A stretch of DNA of 46,930 nucleotides from Bryobacterales bacterium (GTDB lineage: Bacteria > Acidobacteriota > Terriglobia > Bryobacterales > Bryobacteraceae): the NCBI GenBank assembly GCA_003162425.1, contig PMOK01000266.1:1-46930 (forward strand), written 5' to 3'. The stretch's first letter is position 1. Every line of letters starts with the position of its first letter. Shown here in pieces: positions 23,090 to 32,534 of this stretch. The translations under genes were made by a program, and so were the position numbers. The notes beneath the pieces were generated by a model. The model saw nothing but the letters and a program-made list of their open reading frames with translations, ran no database searches and was not told the DNA's origin.

Positions 23090-23842
23090 TTGAGGTTGAA
23101 CCTTCGTTCGTTGCAGAAACATTGGGATTCATTGGGGCGCCGGGATCCTATGCGGGCCATTCTGGCGCGATCTGAACAAAAGAAGGATGTTCCTTGGGAT
23201 GTTGAAAAGTTTTTCCAAAGCGGCGTCTTTGAGATCGATGCGATGCTGCGGTACGCCGAATCGTTCCAGCCGTTGCGCGAGAAACGATACGCGCTGGACT
23301 TCGGATGCGGCGTCGGACGTTTAACGCAAGCTCTAGCCTCGCACTTTGAGCGTGTGTGTGGCGTGGATATCTCGCCCGCCATGATCCAGCACGCACGCAA
23401 CTACCAAGGTTCTGAGGGCCGTTCGGAGTACCTGGTAAATGAAACCGGCGATCTGCGCCAGTTTCGAGACAGCCAGTTCGATTTTGTTTACTCCAGCATC
23501 ACGCTCCAGCACATGCCGGCACGCTTCGCCAAACAGTACATCGCGGAGTTTCTCAGAGTGCTGAACCCGGCCGGCCTGCTTCTGTTTCAACTGCCGTGCC
23601 ATCGCAAAGGACATTTCGCCCGAGTGCGCACCCTGGCGCATGATCTAGTCGATCCAGTGTTGCATCCAATCACGCCCCGGGTAATGATGAGTGGACTCTC
23701 AAAACACGAAGTGATTCAATTGTTGACCGAACATTGTGGCTATGTCCTGGACGTCGCGAGTGACGAATCGGCAGGCAAGGACTGGGAAAGCTTCCGCTAC
23801 CTAGTAAAGAAAGCCCCGCAGTCCCCAGCCCCTAGTCCCTAG
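23090..23842 (+). CDS. Class I SAM-dependent methyltransferase
   Basis: A 250-residue methyltransferase. Motif I is ALDFGCGVGRLTQALASHF (about residues 68-86), followed by CGVDISPAMIQHAR (acidic residue at the end of the second strand) and DFVYSSITLQHMPA with the post-strand IV region. LNPAGLLLFQLP is motif V. The substrate is not indicated. A TTG at 23090 begins the frame directly after the heptad run, with no ribosome binding site. TTG at 23096 or 23111 is as likely because KHWDSLGRRDPM is the first family-like part. The last residues, APQSPAPSP, are encoded by a CCCTAGT-type repeat and are not part of the fold. It ends overlapping the convergent methyltransferase by 4 bases. Confidence 0.85.
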   Translation: MRLNLRSLQKHWDSLGRRDPMRAILARSEQKKDVPWDVEKFFQSGVFEIDAMLRYAESFQPLREKRYALDFGCGVGRLTQALASHFERVCGVDISPAMIQHARNYQGSEGRSEYLVNETGDLRQFRDSQFDFVYSSITLQHMPARFAKQYIAEFLRVLNPAGLLLFQLPCHRKGHFARVRTLAHDLVDPVLHPITPRVMMSGLSKHEVIQLLTEHCGYVLDVASDESAGKDWESFRYLVKKAPQSPAPSP

Positions 23843-24528
23843 TCCCCCGATTTCCGCAGCCAGATGTAACAATGATTGCCAATCCGGCCGGCATTGGCCG
23901 ATCGAAACAGCAACAGGTCCAGGTAGCGCAGGGGAAACAGCAGCCATCCCAAAACCACATGCATCACGGCTCGCCAGGCGCGAAAGGGAAACAGCAGCTT
24001 CCCGTATTCGATAACGATAACGAGTAGCGTCGCGGTGGGGCCGGTGCGCCATCCTTCAGCTACAACTTCCATCCCACCCGCCAGCTCCTTGAGACCATCC
24101 AGCGTGAATCTTCGAAAGTCTTTTGGATACTCGTGAAACGGATGACAGAAGGGCGTCACCAGATGTGCGTAACCACCAGGCGCTAAGACGCGGCGGATTT
24201 CTGACATAACCTGTGCGGGATCGCGAACGTGTTCGAGGACCGCGTCGCATTCCACTCGCTGAAAGACATCGGACGGGAAGGGCAGTAGCGCGGCATCCGC
24301 GGCCACATCCACTCCAGGCATGGCAAACAAGTCAAGGTTGACGTAGCCATCCATCAGTCGGCCGGCGCCACCGACACACAGATTCCAGCGGCCCAGTGGA
24401 AAGTCCTTGGGTTCCCTCGGATTCATGATGAACGGCGCAGGCGGCTCGATAAGGCGACGAAGGCGATCGCGCCAGTGGCGTGAAGTACGTTCGCGATATA
24501 GCGTTTCGAGAGAGTTCCCGGATCGCAT
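23839..24528 (-). CDS. Class I SAM-dependent methyltransferase with hydrophobic tail
   Basis: A 229-residue protein. LGRWNLCVGGAGRLMDGYVNLDLFAMPGVDVAAD is a variant SAM pocket of the type seen in SAM-dependent methyltransferases near glycosyltransferases. CDAVLEHVRDPAQVMSEIRRVLAPGGYAHLVTPF is the clear methyltransferase 11-type second half. A hydrophobic C-terminal stretch (VLGWLLFPLRYLDLLLF) suggests membrane association. The acceptor may be a lipid or polysaccharide precursor, inferred only from this. It is convergent with the previous gene. Confidence 0.82.
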   Translation of the reverse strand: MRSGNSLETLYRERTSRHWRDRLRRLIEPPAPFIMNPREPKDFPLGRWNLCVGGAGRLMDGYVNLDLFAMPGVDVAADAALLPFPSDVFQRVECDAVLEHVRDPAQVMSEIRRVLAPGGYAHLVTPFCHPFHEYPKDFRRFTLDGLKELAGGMEVVAEGWRTGPTATLLVIVIEYGKLLFPFRAWRAVMHVVLGWLLFPLRYLDLLLFRSANAGRIGNHCYIWLRKSGD

Positions 24529-24651
24529 CCAGCTACCCTACCATTCGCCAGCCACTGGCCACCACCACCGGGGTCCCCATTTTTAGGGAGCCCGCGCAGA
24601 ACCTGGCAGAACAGTAGTAACATGGTTTCATCCTTATGAAAGGGAATCATC

Positions 24652-25224
24652 ATGTGGAATAAACGGAAAGAAGAAGAGTATCCGCCTAAGTCTGCCAGCA
24701 CTCCGGCGGCATCCGCCACGCAGTCCAAGGAGAACGCGCCTATGTCCACCGCCCCCGCTGCCAGCCATTATTCTCCCGAGACGAGGGGGCCGGCCGTGAT
24801 TGGGAAGTCGGTGATGATCAAGGGCCAGATTTTCAGCCGCGAGGACTTGACCATCGACGGCGAGATTGACGGATCTGTGGAGCTCCAGGAACACCGCTTG
24901 ACGGTTGGTCCGCACGGCAAACTGCAGGCCGGAGTGAAGGCGCGCGAAATAGTTGTACTCGGAACGATTCACGGCAATGTGGAGGCATCCGACAAGATTG
25001 ACATCCGCAAGGACGCCAAGCTGGTCGGCGATATTAAAACCGCGCGCATCGTAATTGAAGACGGTGCGTACTTCAAGGGCAGCATCGATATTGCCCGGCC
25101 CGAGATCAGCAAGCCCGCCGCTGTGCCAACGCCGAAACCGGTGGCTGCCACACCCGCTCCGGCGGCGAACGCAGCAGCCGCATCGGCTCCCTCGTCGGCG
25201 TTATCCGGCGAACTAAAACGCTGA
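24652..25224 (+). CDS. Bactofilin
   Basis: A 190-residue polymer-forming cytoskeletal protein. The central bactofilin domain (about residues 44-150) is a right-handed beta-helix with repeated hydrophobic/Gly turns: VIGKSVMIKGQIFSREDLTIDGEIDGSVEL, LTVGPHGKLQAGVKAREIVVLGTIHGNV, KIDIRKDAKLVGDI, IVIEDGAYFKGSIDI. Flanks are disordered (Ser/Ala/Pro), as is usual. Bactofilins scaffold cell-wall or stalk enzymes and DNA segregation proteins. The ATG has AAAGGG at a good distance. The two flanking genes are methyltransferase-like, with no wall enzyme next to it. Confidence 0.93.
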   Translation: MWNKRKEEEYPPKSASTPAASATQSKENAPMSTAPAASHYSPETRGPAVIGKSVMIKGQIFSREDLTIDGEIDGSVELQEHRLTVGPHGKLQAGVKAREIVVLGTIHGNVEASDKIDIRKDAKLVGDIKTARIVIEDGAYFKGSIDIARPEISKPAAVPTPKPVAATPAPAANAAAASAPSSALSGELKR

Positions 25225-25255
25225 CCAGCCTTGCGCGGTCGGGAAAGGTGATTCT

Positions 25256-25921
25256 TTGCTAAGAGACCGGCGGGGAACAGAAACAGGTTCGCCCTCCCTA
25301 TATTCGCCGGAACGGAGCGTAGCCTCCTCCACGCAATCGCACACTCGCGCCAGTAATGGGCTGGATCAATTCTTTAGTTCCATTCAGGATCAACAGAATT
25401 TATCTATCCTGGATTTTGCGGGCGCGAGCCAGGCCAATGTCAGCTTCATCACCACGCTCGGACATCGTATTTTTTCGAACGATATCCTGCACACCCTGGA
25501 CGAAGCATTCGGAGGAGAAGGGGATTTCGTGGCTAACCAGGCCGATCCGCGCCGTGCGGATTATTTCCTGCGCGAGAGCCTGGATTTCTCCGAGCGCAGC
25601 TTCGACGGCGCGCTAGTTTGGGATACGCTGCAATTCCTGGCGCCACCGCTGTTGCAGGAAACCGTAGACCGGCTCTTCCATGTGCTGCGGCCCCAGTCCG
25701 CGCTATTGGCTTTTTTCCACGCCGAAGAGAAAGCCAACCTGGTGCCTCTTTACAACTACCGCATTGTCGAATCGAAGACGCTTTCGTTGACGCCCCGCGG
25801 CGAGCGCAAACCCGCTCAGTATTTCAACAATCGCAGCCTGGAGAAGCTGTTTCAGAAGTTCCATTCTGTAAAGTTCTTCCTGACGCGGGATCATCTCAGA
25901 GAGGTGATAGTCCGGCGTTAG
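25256..25921 (+). CDS. Methyltransferase-like protein, degenerate SAM site
   Basis: A 221-residue protein. [26 protein letters not shown] stands where a methyltransferase has its glycine-rich SAM loop, and [41 protein letters not shown] matches the motif IV-V region. The loop D-F-A-G-A-S lacks the second glycine, so SAM binding may be weak or lost. It starts at a TTG with AAAGGTG 5 bases before it and lies 31 bases after bactofilin on the same strand, so it probably belongs to the bactofilin operon. A pseudoenzyme that pairs with bactofilin is possible, but not shown. Confidence 0.7.
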   Translation: MLRDRRGTETGSPSLYSPERSVASSTQSHTRASNGLDQFFSSIQDQQNLSILDFAGASQANVSFITTLGHRIFSNDILHTLDEAFGGEGDFVANQADPRRADYFLRESLDFSERSFDGALVWDTLQFLAPPLLQETVDRLFHVLRPQSALLAFFHAEEKANLVPLYNYRIVESKTLSLTPRGERKPAQYFNNRSLEKLFQKFHSVKFFLTRDHLREVIVRR

Positions 25922-25923
25922 CT

Positions 25924-26015
25924 GTCCCCTTACTCACGTGCGGGGCTACAACCCGCGCGCCAGGGCGTCCATGGAATCCGTTCCGCGTTGTAGCCCCGCG
26001 CGTAAGCAAGGGGAC
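25924..26015. repeat. Inverted pair of CCCCTTGCTTACGCGCGGGG repeats
   Basis: One direct (25924-25950, slightly altered: TTACTCACGTG) and one inverted copy (25989-26015) separated by 38 bases. As RNA it would form a hairpin of about 25 base pairs just before lysS. The last base is 21 bases from the lysS start. Confidence 0.92.
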
Positions 26016-26036
26016 GCGTTGTACCCTGAAACTACG

Positions 26037-27464
26037 ATGTCCCTTGAAGACGAGTTGTACCAGCAGCGCATCAGCCGCATCGCGGAAATCGAGGCACTGG
26101 GCTTCGAGCCTTACGGCCACCGCTTCGATTTCACGCACACCATTCCGCAAATACTGGCGGAGTACACTGCCAAGACCGCGGCCGAACTCGAGCAGCGCGT
26201 AGTAGTGAAGGTGGCCGGCCGCATCTCCACTATTCGCCGCATGGGCAAGGCTGGATTCGCACATCTGTTGCAAAACGGCGAGCGGCTGCAGATTTATATC
26301 CGCAAAGACGCGGTAGGTGAAAAGGACTTCGCGCTTTACGAGAAGCTTGACCTCGGCGACATCATCGGCGTCGAAGGCTACCTCTTCCGAACCAGAACCG
26401 GCGAGCTGAGTGTGCACGCCGAGCGACTGTATTTCCTCGCGAAGACGCTGTTCTCGATGCCCGAAAAATGGCATGGCCTGGAAGACGTCGAGATCCGCTA
26501 TCGCCAGCGCTACCTGGATTTGATCGCGAATCCCGAAGTCCGGAACGTGTTCGTCACGCGTGCGAAGATCGTGTCTTCCATGCGGCGCCAGTTGGAGGCG
26601 CACGGGTTCCTGGAAGTGGAAACGCCCATGCTGCAGCCGGTTTACGGCGGCGCGGCGGCGCGACCGTTCCGGACGCATCACAACACGCTCGACATCGGAC
26701 TCTATTTGCGCATCGCTCCGGAGCTATACCTGAAGCGGTTGGTGGTGGGCGGACTGGAGCGTGTGTACGAGATCAATCGCAATTTCCGCAACGAGGGGAT
26801 CTCCACGCGGCACAATCCCGAATTCACCATGCTCGAGTTCTACCAGGCCTACACCGACTACCTCGGGATGATGGATCTTTCCGAGGAGTTGCTGCGCCAG
26901 GCCGCCATCGACGCTACAGGCTCAGCGGTGGTGGAATATCAAGGTGAGAAAATCGACTTCGGCAACTTTCGCCGGGTCAGCATGCGCGACGCTGTGGGTG
27001 ACCCGAGCCTAAAAGGAAAAGCGTTGGTGGATGAATTCGAGCGTAACATTGAATCCACGCTCATCCAACCGACCATCGTTTTCGATTACCCGATTGAAGT
27101 ATCGCCGCTCTCCAAGAACAAACCCGGCGATCCTGATTTTGTCGAGCGTTTCGAGATCTACGTCGCTGGCATGGAAATCGCAAACGCCTTTACCGAGCTG
27201 AACGACCCGGCCGAGCAACGGCGCCGGTTTGAAATGCAGCTTGCGCTGCGCGAAAAGGGAGATGAAGAGGCGCACCAGATGGACGAGGATTACGTTCGCG
27301 CGCTTTCCTATGGAATGCCGCCAACAGGCGGGGAAGGCATCGGGATCGACCGCGTGACCATGATCCTGACCAATACCCGATCCATTCGCGACGTAATTCT
27401 ATTCCCGCTTCTGCGCCCTGTAGCGCAAGCCTCCGGCTTGCCGAATCATGAGCACGATAGCTAG
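26037..27464 (+). CDS. lysS: Lysyl-tRNA synthetase (class II)
   Basis: Charges tRNA-Lys with lysine. From the ATG at 26037 the product has 475 residues. It has the OB-fold anticodon-binding domain ([21 protein letters not shown]) and the class II motifs: RSKIV-type motif 1 ([15 protein letters not shown]), motif 2 ([25 protein letters not shown]) and motif 3 ([16 protein letters not shown]). The upstream open frame back to 25938 is the dispersed repeat and is not part of the protein. LysS normally ends soon after [10 protein letters not shown]; here the palindrome at 27419-27442 adds [14 protein letters not shown] and makes lysS overlap the next gene by 17 bases. Confidence 0.97.
   Translation: MSLEDELYQQRISRIAEIEALGFEPYGHRFDFTHTIPQILAEYTAKTAAELEQRVVVKVAGRISTIRRMGKAGFAHLLQNGERLQIYIRKDAVGEKDFALYEKLDLGDIIGVEGYLFRTRTGELSVHAERLYFLAKTLFSMPEKWHGLEDVEIRYRQRYLDLIANPEVRNVFVTRAKIVSSMRRQLEAHGFLEVETPMLQPVYGGAAARPFRTHHNTLDIGLYLRIAPELYLKRLVVGGLERVYEINRNFRNEGISTRHNPEFTMLEFYQAYTDYLGMMDLSEELLRQAAIDATGSAVVEYQGEKIDFGNFRRVSMRDAVGDPSLKGKALVDEFERNIESTLIQPTIVFDYPIEVSPLSKNKPGDPDFVERFEIYVAGMEIANAFTELNDPAEQRRRFEMQLALREKGDEEAHQMDEDYVRALSYGMPPTGGEGIGIDRVTMILTNTRSIRDVILFPLLRPVAQASGLPNHEHDS
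27419..27442. repeat. Dispersed palindrome GCAAGCCTCCGGCTTGC in the lysS end
   Basis: The perfect 7-base-pair stem-loop GCAAGCC-TCC-GGCTTGC with flank TGTAGC is translated as AQASGLP in lysS and ends 6 bases before the permease start. The same palindrome is at 10767-10789. Confidence 0.85.
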
Positions 27465-28698
27465 TTCTTTCGAACTCTTCGTAGCCATGCGCTACTTGCG
27501 CGCGAAGCGCAAGCAGACCGTGATTTCAGTAATCACGGTGATTTCGGTGATTGGCGTAGCTGCGGGCGTGATGGCGTTGGTAATCGGCATCGCAATCAAC
27601 AATGGTTTTCGAAGCACTCTCCAACGAAGCCTGTTGGGCGCAACCGCCCACGTCATGCTGCTCGAAAAAGAGCCTTCGCAGGGAATCTCGAACTGGGCGG
27701 AACTGGATCCGCAACTGCAAAAGATTCCTCACGTGGTAAGTGTGTCGCCCGTGCTCTATGGAAAGGTGGTGCTGTCAGGTCCACCGGGCGTGGGACAGAT
27801 AGAAGGCGCCCAGCTCAAGGGCATTCCTCTCGACGCTCCGCCGGATATTCTGCTGCACCTCAAGGAAGGCCTCTTCAACGATTTAAAGAACACGGTCGGG
27901 CTGCCGGGCATCATACTGGGCGCGAACCTAGCGGAGAAGACCGGCATGCTTCTGCATAGCGTGGTTACGGTGGTCGGCCCCCAATGGGTCGAAACCCCAC
28001 TGGGCATGCATTTGAGCCTGATCTCGTATAAGTTCCGCGTGGTGGGGATCTTCGAATCCGGGTTCTTCGAAGTGGACTCCTTTTGGGCCTTCACCGCCCT
28101 AAGTTCAGCCGAGGAGATTCTGAACGAGGGTCACGTTGTGAATACGATCGAACTCCGCCTGGACGATATTGATCAGGCGCAGCAAGTAGCCGAGGAGGCA
28201 GAAAAGATAGCTGGGCCGAAGATCGCAGCCAAAACCTGGATGGAGCACTTTCAACAGATTCTGGGCGCTTTGAATAGCGAGAAAGTGGTCACGGCGCTCA
28301 CCATCGGCCTGATCCAGCTCGTTGCCGCGCTCAATATTCTGATCACGCTGATCATGATGGTGGTGGAGAAGAACCGCGACATTGCGGTGCTGATGTCGAT
28401 GGGCGCGAAGCGCCAGCAGATCCGAAAGATATTCGTGCTGGAGGGCCTTCTGATCGGCGTGGTCGGAACGGTGATCGGACTCATTCTCGGTTATTCGCTT
28501 TCGTTTCTGGCCGATCATTACCATTGGCTGCGTCTGAACGCCGAGGTGTACTCGCTGCCCTATGTTCCTTTCAGCGCGCGCTGGCAGGACGGCATCTGGA
28601 TCGCAGCCACGGCCATTTTCATCAGCTTCATCGCGACGCTATATCCCGCCAGGAGTGCCACACGCATCGCACCGGTGGAAGCGCTCAGGTACGAGTAG
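27448..28698 (+). CDS. LolC/LolE-type ABC transporter permease
   Basis: A 416-residue permease of the FtsX/MacB superfamily. One N-terminal transmembrane segment ([20 protein letters not shown]), a large periplasmic domain (about 45-270), and three C-terminal segments ([54 protein letters not shown]) match LolC/E lipoprotein release permeases. The coupling helix motif [19 protein letters not shown] is present. LolD ATPase and LolA are not adjacent, so it depends on an ATPase elsewhere. Its start lies inside the end of lysS. A LolF-like or MacB-like assignment cannot be excluded. Confidence 0.87.
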   Translation: MSTIASSFELFVAMRYLRAKRKQTVISVITVISVIGVAAGVMALVIGIAINNGFRSTLQRSLLGATAHVMLLEKEPSQGISNWAELDPQLQKIPHVVSVSPVLYGKVVLSGPPGVGQIEGAQLKGIPLDAPPDILLHLKEGLFNDLKNTVGLPGIILGANLAEKTGMLLHSVVTVVGPQWVETPLGMHLSLISYKFRVVGIFESGFFEVDSFWAFTALSSAEEILNEGHVVNTIELRLDDIDQAQQVAEEAEKIAGPKIAAKTWMEHFQQILGALNSEKVVTALTIGLIQLVAALNILITLIMMVVEKNRDIAVLMSMGAKRQQIRKIFVLEGLLIGVVGTVIGLILGYSLSFLADHYHWLRLNAEVYSLPYVPFSARWQDGIWIAATAIFISFIATLYPARSATRIAPVEALRYE

Positions 28699-28713
28699 TG
28701 GTACATTTTGTAT

Positions 28714-28995
28714 ATGGACCACGCAAACGCTTCTGTCCCACAAGAGAGCTATGTCCTCCATCTGGGAGATCGCGGCCGTCTAGTGCTTCCATCGCGATTG
28801 CGTAAGCGCTTGGCGCTCAAGAGCGGCGAGGAATTGGTGCTGACGCTGGATGACGATGGCGCGATGCGTCTCACAACTCGCCGCCAGCGGCTCAACAAGC
28901 TCCAGGGTATGTTCGCCGCGATCGAGCCCCACCGGAGACTCTCCGACGAACTGATCCTCGAGCGTCGCATGGAAGCGCGTCGAGAAAGCAAATAG
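28714..28995 (+). CDS. AbrB/MazE-type antitoxin
   Basis: A 93-residue protein. SYVLHLGDRGRLVLPSRLRKRLALKSGEELVLTLDDDGAMRL is a swapped-hairpin AbrB DNA-binding domain, as in VapB and MazE antitoxins. The C-terminal part (LQGMFAAIEPHRRLSDELILERRMEARRESK) is the toxin-binding tail. The ATG at 28714 is chosen over a TTG at 28708. It is followed directly by a PIN toxin, forming a VapBC-type module; promoter autoregulation is typical, but no operator was resolved. Confidence 0.88.
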   Translation: MDHANASVPQESYVLHLGDRGRLVLPSRLRKRLALKSGEELVLTLDDDGAMRLTTRRQRLNKLQGMFAAIEPHRRLSDELILERRMEARRESK

Positions 28996-29403
28996 GTGGC
29001 CCAGCCCAGCGCGGTGCTCGATGCATCGGCTCTACTGGCGTGGTTGCACCTTGAGCCTGGCGCCCTGGCGGTGAGAGCCGCCCTCGACAATACGGCTGCC
29101 ATGAGCGTTGTGAATTGGGCCGAGGTATTGACGAAACTCGCGGACCTTGGGCAGGACCCGGTTGAGGTTCGATCCAGGATGTTCAAGGAGGGCATATTTG
29201 AAAAGGATCTGCTGCTCTGGCCCCTGGATGAGGCCATGGCCGTCGAGGTTGCCAAGTTGCGCGCGAAGACTCGCTCCAGAGGACTCTCACTCGGCGACCG
29301 GGCATGTATTGCTCTAGGCCAGCACTTGCGACTCCCGATCCTAACCAGCGACCGCGCTTGGAAGACCTTGCATTTCGGCGTTCAGATACACCTCATCCGC
29401 TGA
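28996..29403 (+). CDS. PIN-domain (VapC-like) toxin
   Basis: A 135-residue PIN nuclease. The four acidic metal ligands are visible: D9 (VLDASALLAW), E43 (NWAEVLTK), D101 (LGDRACIALG) and D119 (LTSDRAW). VapC toxins cut tRNA or rRNA. The GTG start abuts the antitoxin stop, so the pair is translated from one message. All catalytic residues are intact, so activity is expected. The RNA target is not predictable. Confidence 0.9.
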   Translation: MAQPSAVLDASALLAWLHLEPGALAVRAALDNTAAMSVVNWAEVLTKLADLGQDPVEVRSRMFKEGIFEKDLLLWPLDEAMAVEVAKLRAKTRSRGLSLGDRACIALGQHLRLPILTSDRAWKTLHFGVQIHLIR

Positions 29404-29420
29404 ACATTCGATTGCGCAGC

Positions 29421-32400
29421 CTACACTGGCACCACTTCCCGCCGACCGCTTCGAGTTACGACCTTGCGGCCCCGCAGGCTCGACTGCAATCTCTCCATAT
29501 AGAGATAAATCACAGGCGTTATGTACAGCGTCAAGAATTGGGAAACCACTAATCCACCGACTACAGCCAAGCCGAGGGGCTGCCGGGCGTCCGCGCCTTC
29601 CCCGATTCCCAGCGCGATGGGAAGCGTCCCGAATAATGCCGCGACCGTGGTCATCATGATCGGTCGGAAGCGCAGCATGGCGCCGCGGAAGATGGCGTCG
29701 AATGGATTCATGCCGTCCACGCGCTGGGCCTCCAGCGCGAAATCGATCATCATGATGGCGTTCTTTTTGACGACGCCGAACAGCATTACCAGGCCAACAA
29801 ACGCGTAGAGATCCAGTTCCTTGTGGAACAGCCGCAGTGTCAGAAGTGCGCCGAACACGGCCGACGGCAATCCAGAGAGAATAGTCACCGGATGGATGAA
29901 GCTCTCGTACAGAATGCCCAGCACGATATAAATCACCAGAATCGCTACGATGAGCAAGATCGACATGCCCTGAAACGACTTCTGGAATTCCTTCACCGTG
30001 CCCTGGAAATTCGCGCTAATGGTTGCAGGCATGCGTAGCTCGCGCACCGCATCGCTGACCTGATCGGCCGCCTGTCCCAACGAATATCCGGGTTTCAGAT
30101 TGAACGACAGTGTAACGGCGGGAAGTTGTCCGAAGTGATTTACGCTCAGTGGGCCAACCGTGCGTGTAACGTGCACCAAGGTATCCAACGGCACTAGCGG
30201 GCCCCGCGACGACCGAACGTAAAGCTTGGACAGCGCGTCCGGACTGCGTTGGAATTGCGGCTCTACTTCCGCGATCACCGAGTACTGGTTGGCCGGCGTG
30301 TAGATAGTGGATACCTGCCGCGCGCTGTATGCAGTGTAGAGCGCGTCCTGGATCTGTTCGGGCGATACGCCCAGAGCTAGCGCACGGTCGCGATCGATAT
30401 CCAGGTTGACCTGCGGGCTCGCTATCTGGAGGTTACTGCTTACATCCAGGAAACCGGGCAACGTGCGCATCTTCATTGCAAGCCGGGGCGCCCAATCGTA
30501 AATCTCATGCAGGTTGGCGCTCTGCAGCGTCATTTGGTAGAGGCTGTTGGTCACTTGACCGCTGATCGTAATGGGCGGCGGATTCTGCAGGAATACCAGC
30601 ATTCCCGGCACGCTGAAGAGCTTTCCGCGCAACTCTTCCAGAACCTGATCCACTGAAAGCGGCCGTTCGGAACGAGGCTTCAACGACATGAAAACCACTC
30701 CAGAATTCGGAGTGGGCAGGTACTGGCCGACTTCAAGGAACGATCCCACGTTTTCTGCATTCGGATCCTTCTGAAGGATTTTCATCGCCGCCGTCTGATG
30801 CTTCACCATCGACTCGAACGAGATATCCTGGCCGGCCAGCGTTGCGCCGAAAACGAACCCACTGTCCTGGCTGGGGATAAAACCGGTGGGCATGGTGAAG
30901 AACAACCAAAACGTTCCGCCCAGGAGGGCCACCGCGAACAGGACCGTCGCGAACTGGCGGTGCAGCACTGCTTTGAGAGTGTACTCGTAAGCGCTCGCCA
31001 TGCCCTGGAATCCGCCTTCCAGCGTTCGATACAGCCGGCCGTGCCGTGCCTTGTGATCGATGCGGAGAAAGCGGCTACCTAACATGGGAGTCAGGCTCAG
31101 CGAAATAAACCCGGATATCAGGATCGCCACCGTAATGGTTACCGAGAATTCGTGCAGCAACCGGCCCACAATGCCGCCCATGAACAATACAGGAATGAAA
31201 ACGGCGACGAGCGAAATCGTCATGGACACGATAGTGAATCCGATCTCGCGCGACGCCAGCTTGGCCGCTTCCATGCGCGAATGTCCCTGTTCCATGTAGC
31301 GGACGATATTCTCAAGCATGACGATGGCGTCGTCCACCACGAACCCCACCGAGAGCGTAAGGGCCATCAGTGACAGATTGTTGAGACTATAACCGAGCAG
31401 GTACATCGCCGCGAACGTGCCCACCACCGACAAAGGAACCACCACGCCCGGAATCACGGTAGCCGACAGGTTGCGCAGAAATAAGAAGATGACCATTACA
31501 ACCAGACAAATGGTCAGAATCAGAGTGAACTCCACGTCGCGGATCGATTTCCGGATCGACTCCGAGGCATCGAACATGATGTGGAGATGCACGGAAGGCG
31601 GGATTTCCTTTTGAAACACGGGGAGCAGTTTCCGCACGTTGTCCACAACTTGTACGGTGTTGGCGCCCGGTTGACGCTGCACTCCCAGCATCACGGAGCG
31701 TTCTCCGTTGGCCCAGGCCGCCGCTTTGTCGTTTTCCACGCCGTCGATCACGCGTCCAAGCTGCTCCAATCGCACCGGATTTCCATTGCGATAGGCCACG
31801 ATCATCGGACGATAAGCCGCCGCATTCATGAGTTGGCCGCTGGATTGGACGGTGAACGCCTGTTTATCGCCCCACAGCTTACCGGTCGGCAAATTCACGT
31901 TGCTCTGTCCGATGGCGCGCTGTACTTCATCGATCCCGATGTCGTGCGATACCAGGGCGTCGGGATCCATCTGAATGCGTACCGCGTATTTCTGCGATCC
32001 GAATACTTGCACGCGTGAAACGCCGCTAACCATCGAAATCCGCTCTGCGAGCACTGTTTCTCCATATTCATCGACAGTGTAGAGCGGCAACGTGTCCGAA
32101 CTGAGCGACATGAAGAGAATCGGCTGCTCGGCCGGATTGACTTTTTGATAGGAGGGCGGCCTCGGCATGTTGGGCGGAAGCTGCCCGCCGGCCTTAGTCA
32201 TGGCAGCTTGTATGTCTTGGGCGGCCGCGTCGATGTTCCGGCTGAGATCGAACTGGACCGTGATGACAGTGGTGGCCTGCGAATTGGTGGAACTCATGTT
32301 GTCCACGCCCGCGATGGTCGAAAATTCGCGTTCGAGCGGAGTGGCCACTGAGGACGCCATGGTCTCCGGGTTCGCGCCAGGAAGCGACGCGACCACCTGA

Positions 32401-32534
32401 ATGGTTGGATAATCCACGCTCGGCAGCGCGGCAACCGGCAACGCGCGATAACCGACGATTCCGAAGATCAGTATGGCAAACGTTACCAGCGCCGTCATGA
32501 TCGGCCGCTCGATGAAGATCCGGGAGATGTTCAT
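29421..32534 (-). CDS. RND multidrug efflux transporter (inner-membrane pump)
   Basis: A 1037-residue RND pump of the MdtB/MdtC-like hydrophobe/amphiphile type. Two halves of six transmembrane segments, each with a large periplasmic domain, are visible. The proton-relay Asp pair in segment 4 is VGFVVDDAIVMLENI, and the partner Lys in segment 10 is FGVVKKNAIMMIDF. The adaptor-facing regions and the RPIMTALVTFAILIFG start are typical. It overlaps the adaptor gene as ATGA. No TolC gene is in the window, so an outer-membrane channel from elsewhere is needed. Substrate range is unknown. Confidence 0.95.
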   Translation of the reverse strand: MNISRIFIERPIMTALVTFAILIFGIVGYRALPVAALPSVDYPTIQVVASLPGANPETMASSVATPLEREFSTIAGVDNMSSTNSQATTVITVQFDLSRNIDAAAQDIQAAMTKAGGQLPPNMPRPPSYQKVNPAEQPILFMSLSSDTLPLYTVDEYGETVLAERISMVSGVSRVQVFGSQKYAVRIQMDPDALVSHDIGIDEVQRAIGQSNVNLPTGKLWGDKQAFTVQSSGQLMNAAAYRPMIVAYRNGNPVRLEQLGRVIDGVENDKAAAWANGERSVMLGVQRQPGANTVQVVDNVRKLLPVFQKEIPPSVHLHIMFDASESIRKSIRDVEFTLILTICLVVMVIFLFLRNLSATVIPGVVVPLSVVGTFAAMYLLGYSLNNLSLMALTLSVGFVVDDAIVMLENIVRYMEQGHSRMEAAKLASREIGFTIVSMTISLVAVFIPVLFMGGIVGRLLHEFSVTITVAILISGFISLSLTPMLGSRFLRIDHKARHGRLYRTLEGGFQGMASAYEYTLKAVLHRQFATVLFAVALLGGTFWLFFTMPTGFIPSQDSGFVFGATLAGQDISFESMVKHQTAAMKILQKDPNAENVGSFLEVGQYLPTPNSGVVFMSLKPRSERPLSVDQVLEELRGKLFSVPGMLVFLQNPPPITISGQVTNSLYQMTLQSANLHEIYDWAPRLAMKMRTLPGFLDVSSNLQIASPQVNLDIDRDRALALGVSPEQIQDALYTAYSARQVSTIYTPANQYSVIAEVEPQFQRSPDALSKLYVRSSRGPLVPLDTLVHVTRTVGPLSVNHFGQLPAVTLSFNLKPGYSLGQAADQVSDAVRELRMPATISANFQGTVKEFQKSFQGMSILLIVAILVIYIVLGILYESFIHPVTILSGLPSAVFGALLTLRLFHKELDLYAFVGLVMLFGVVKKNAIMMIDFALEAQRVDGMNPFDAIFRGAMLRFRPIMMTTVAALFGTLPIALGIGEGADARQPLGLAVVGGLVVSQFLTLYITPVIYLYMERLQSSLRGRKVVTRSGRREVVPV

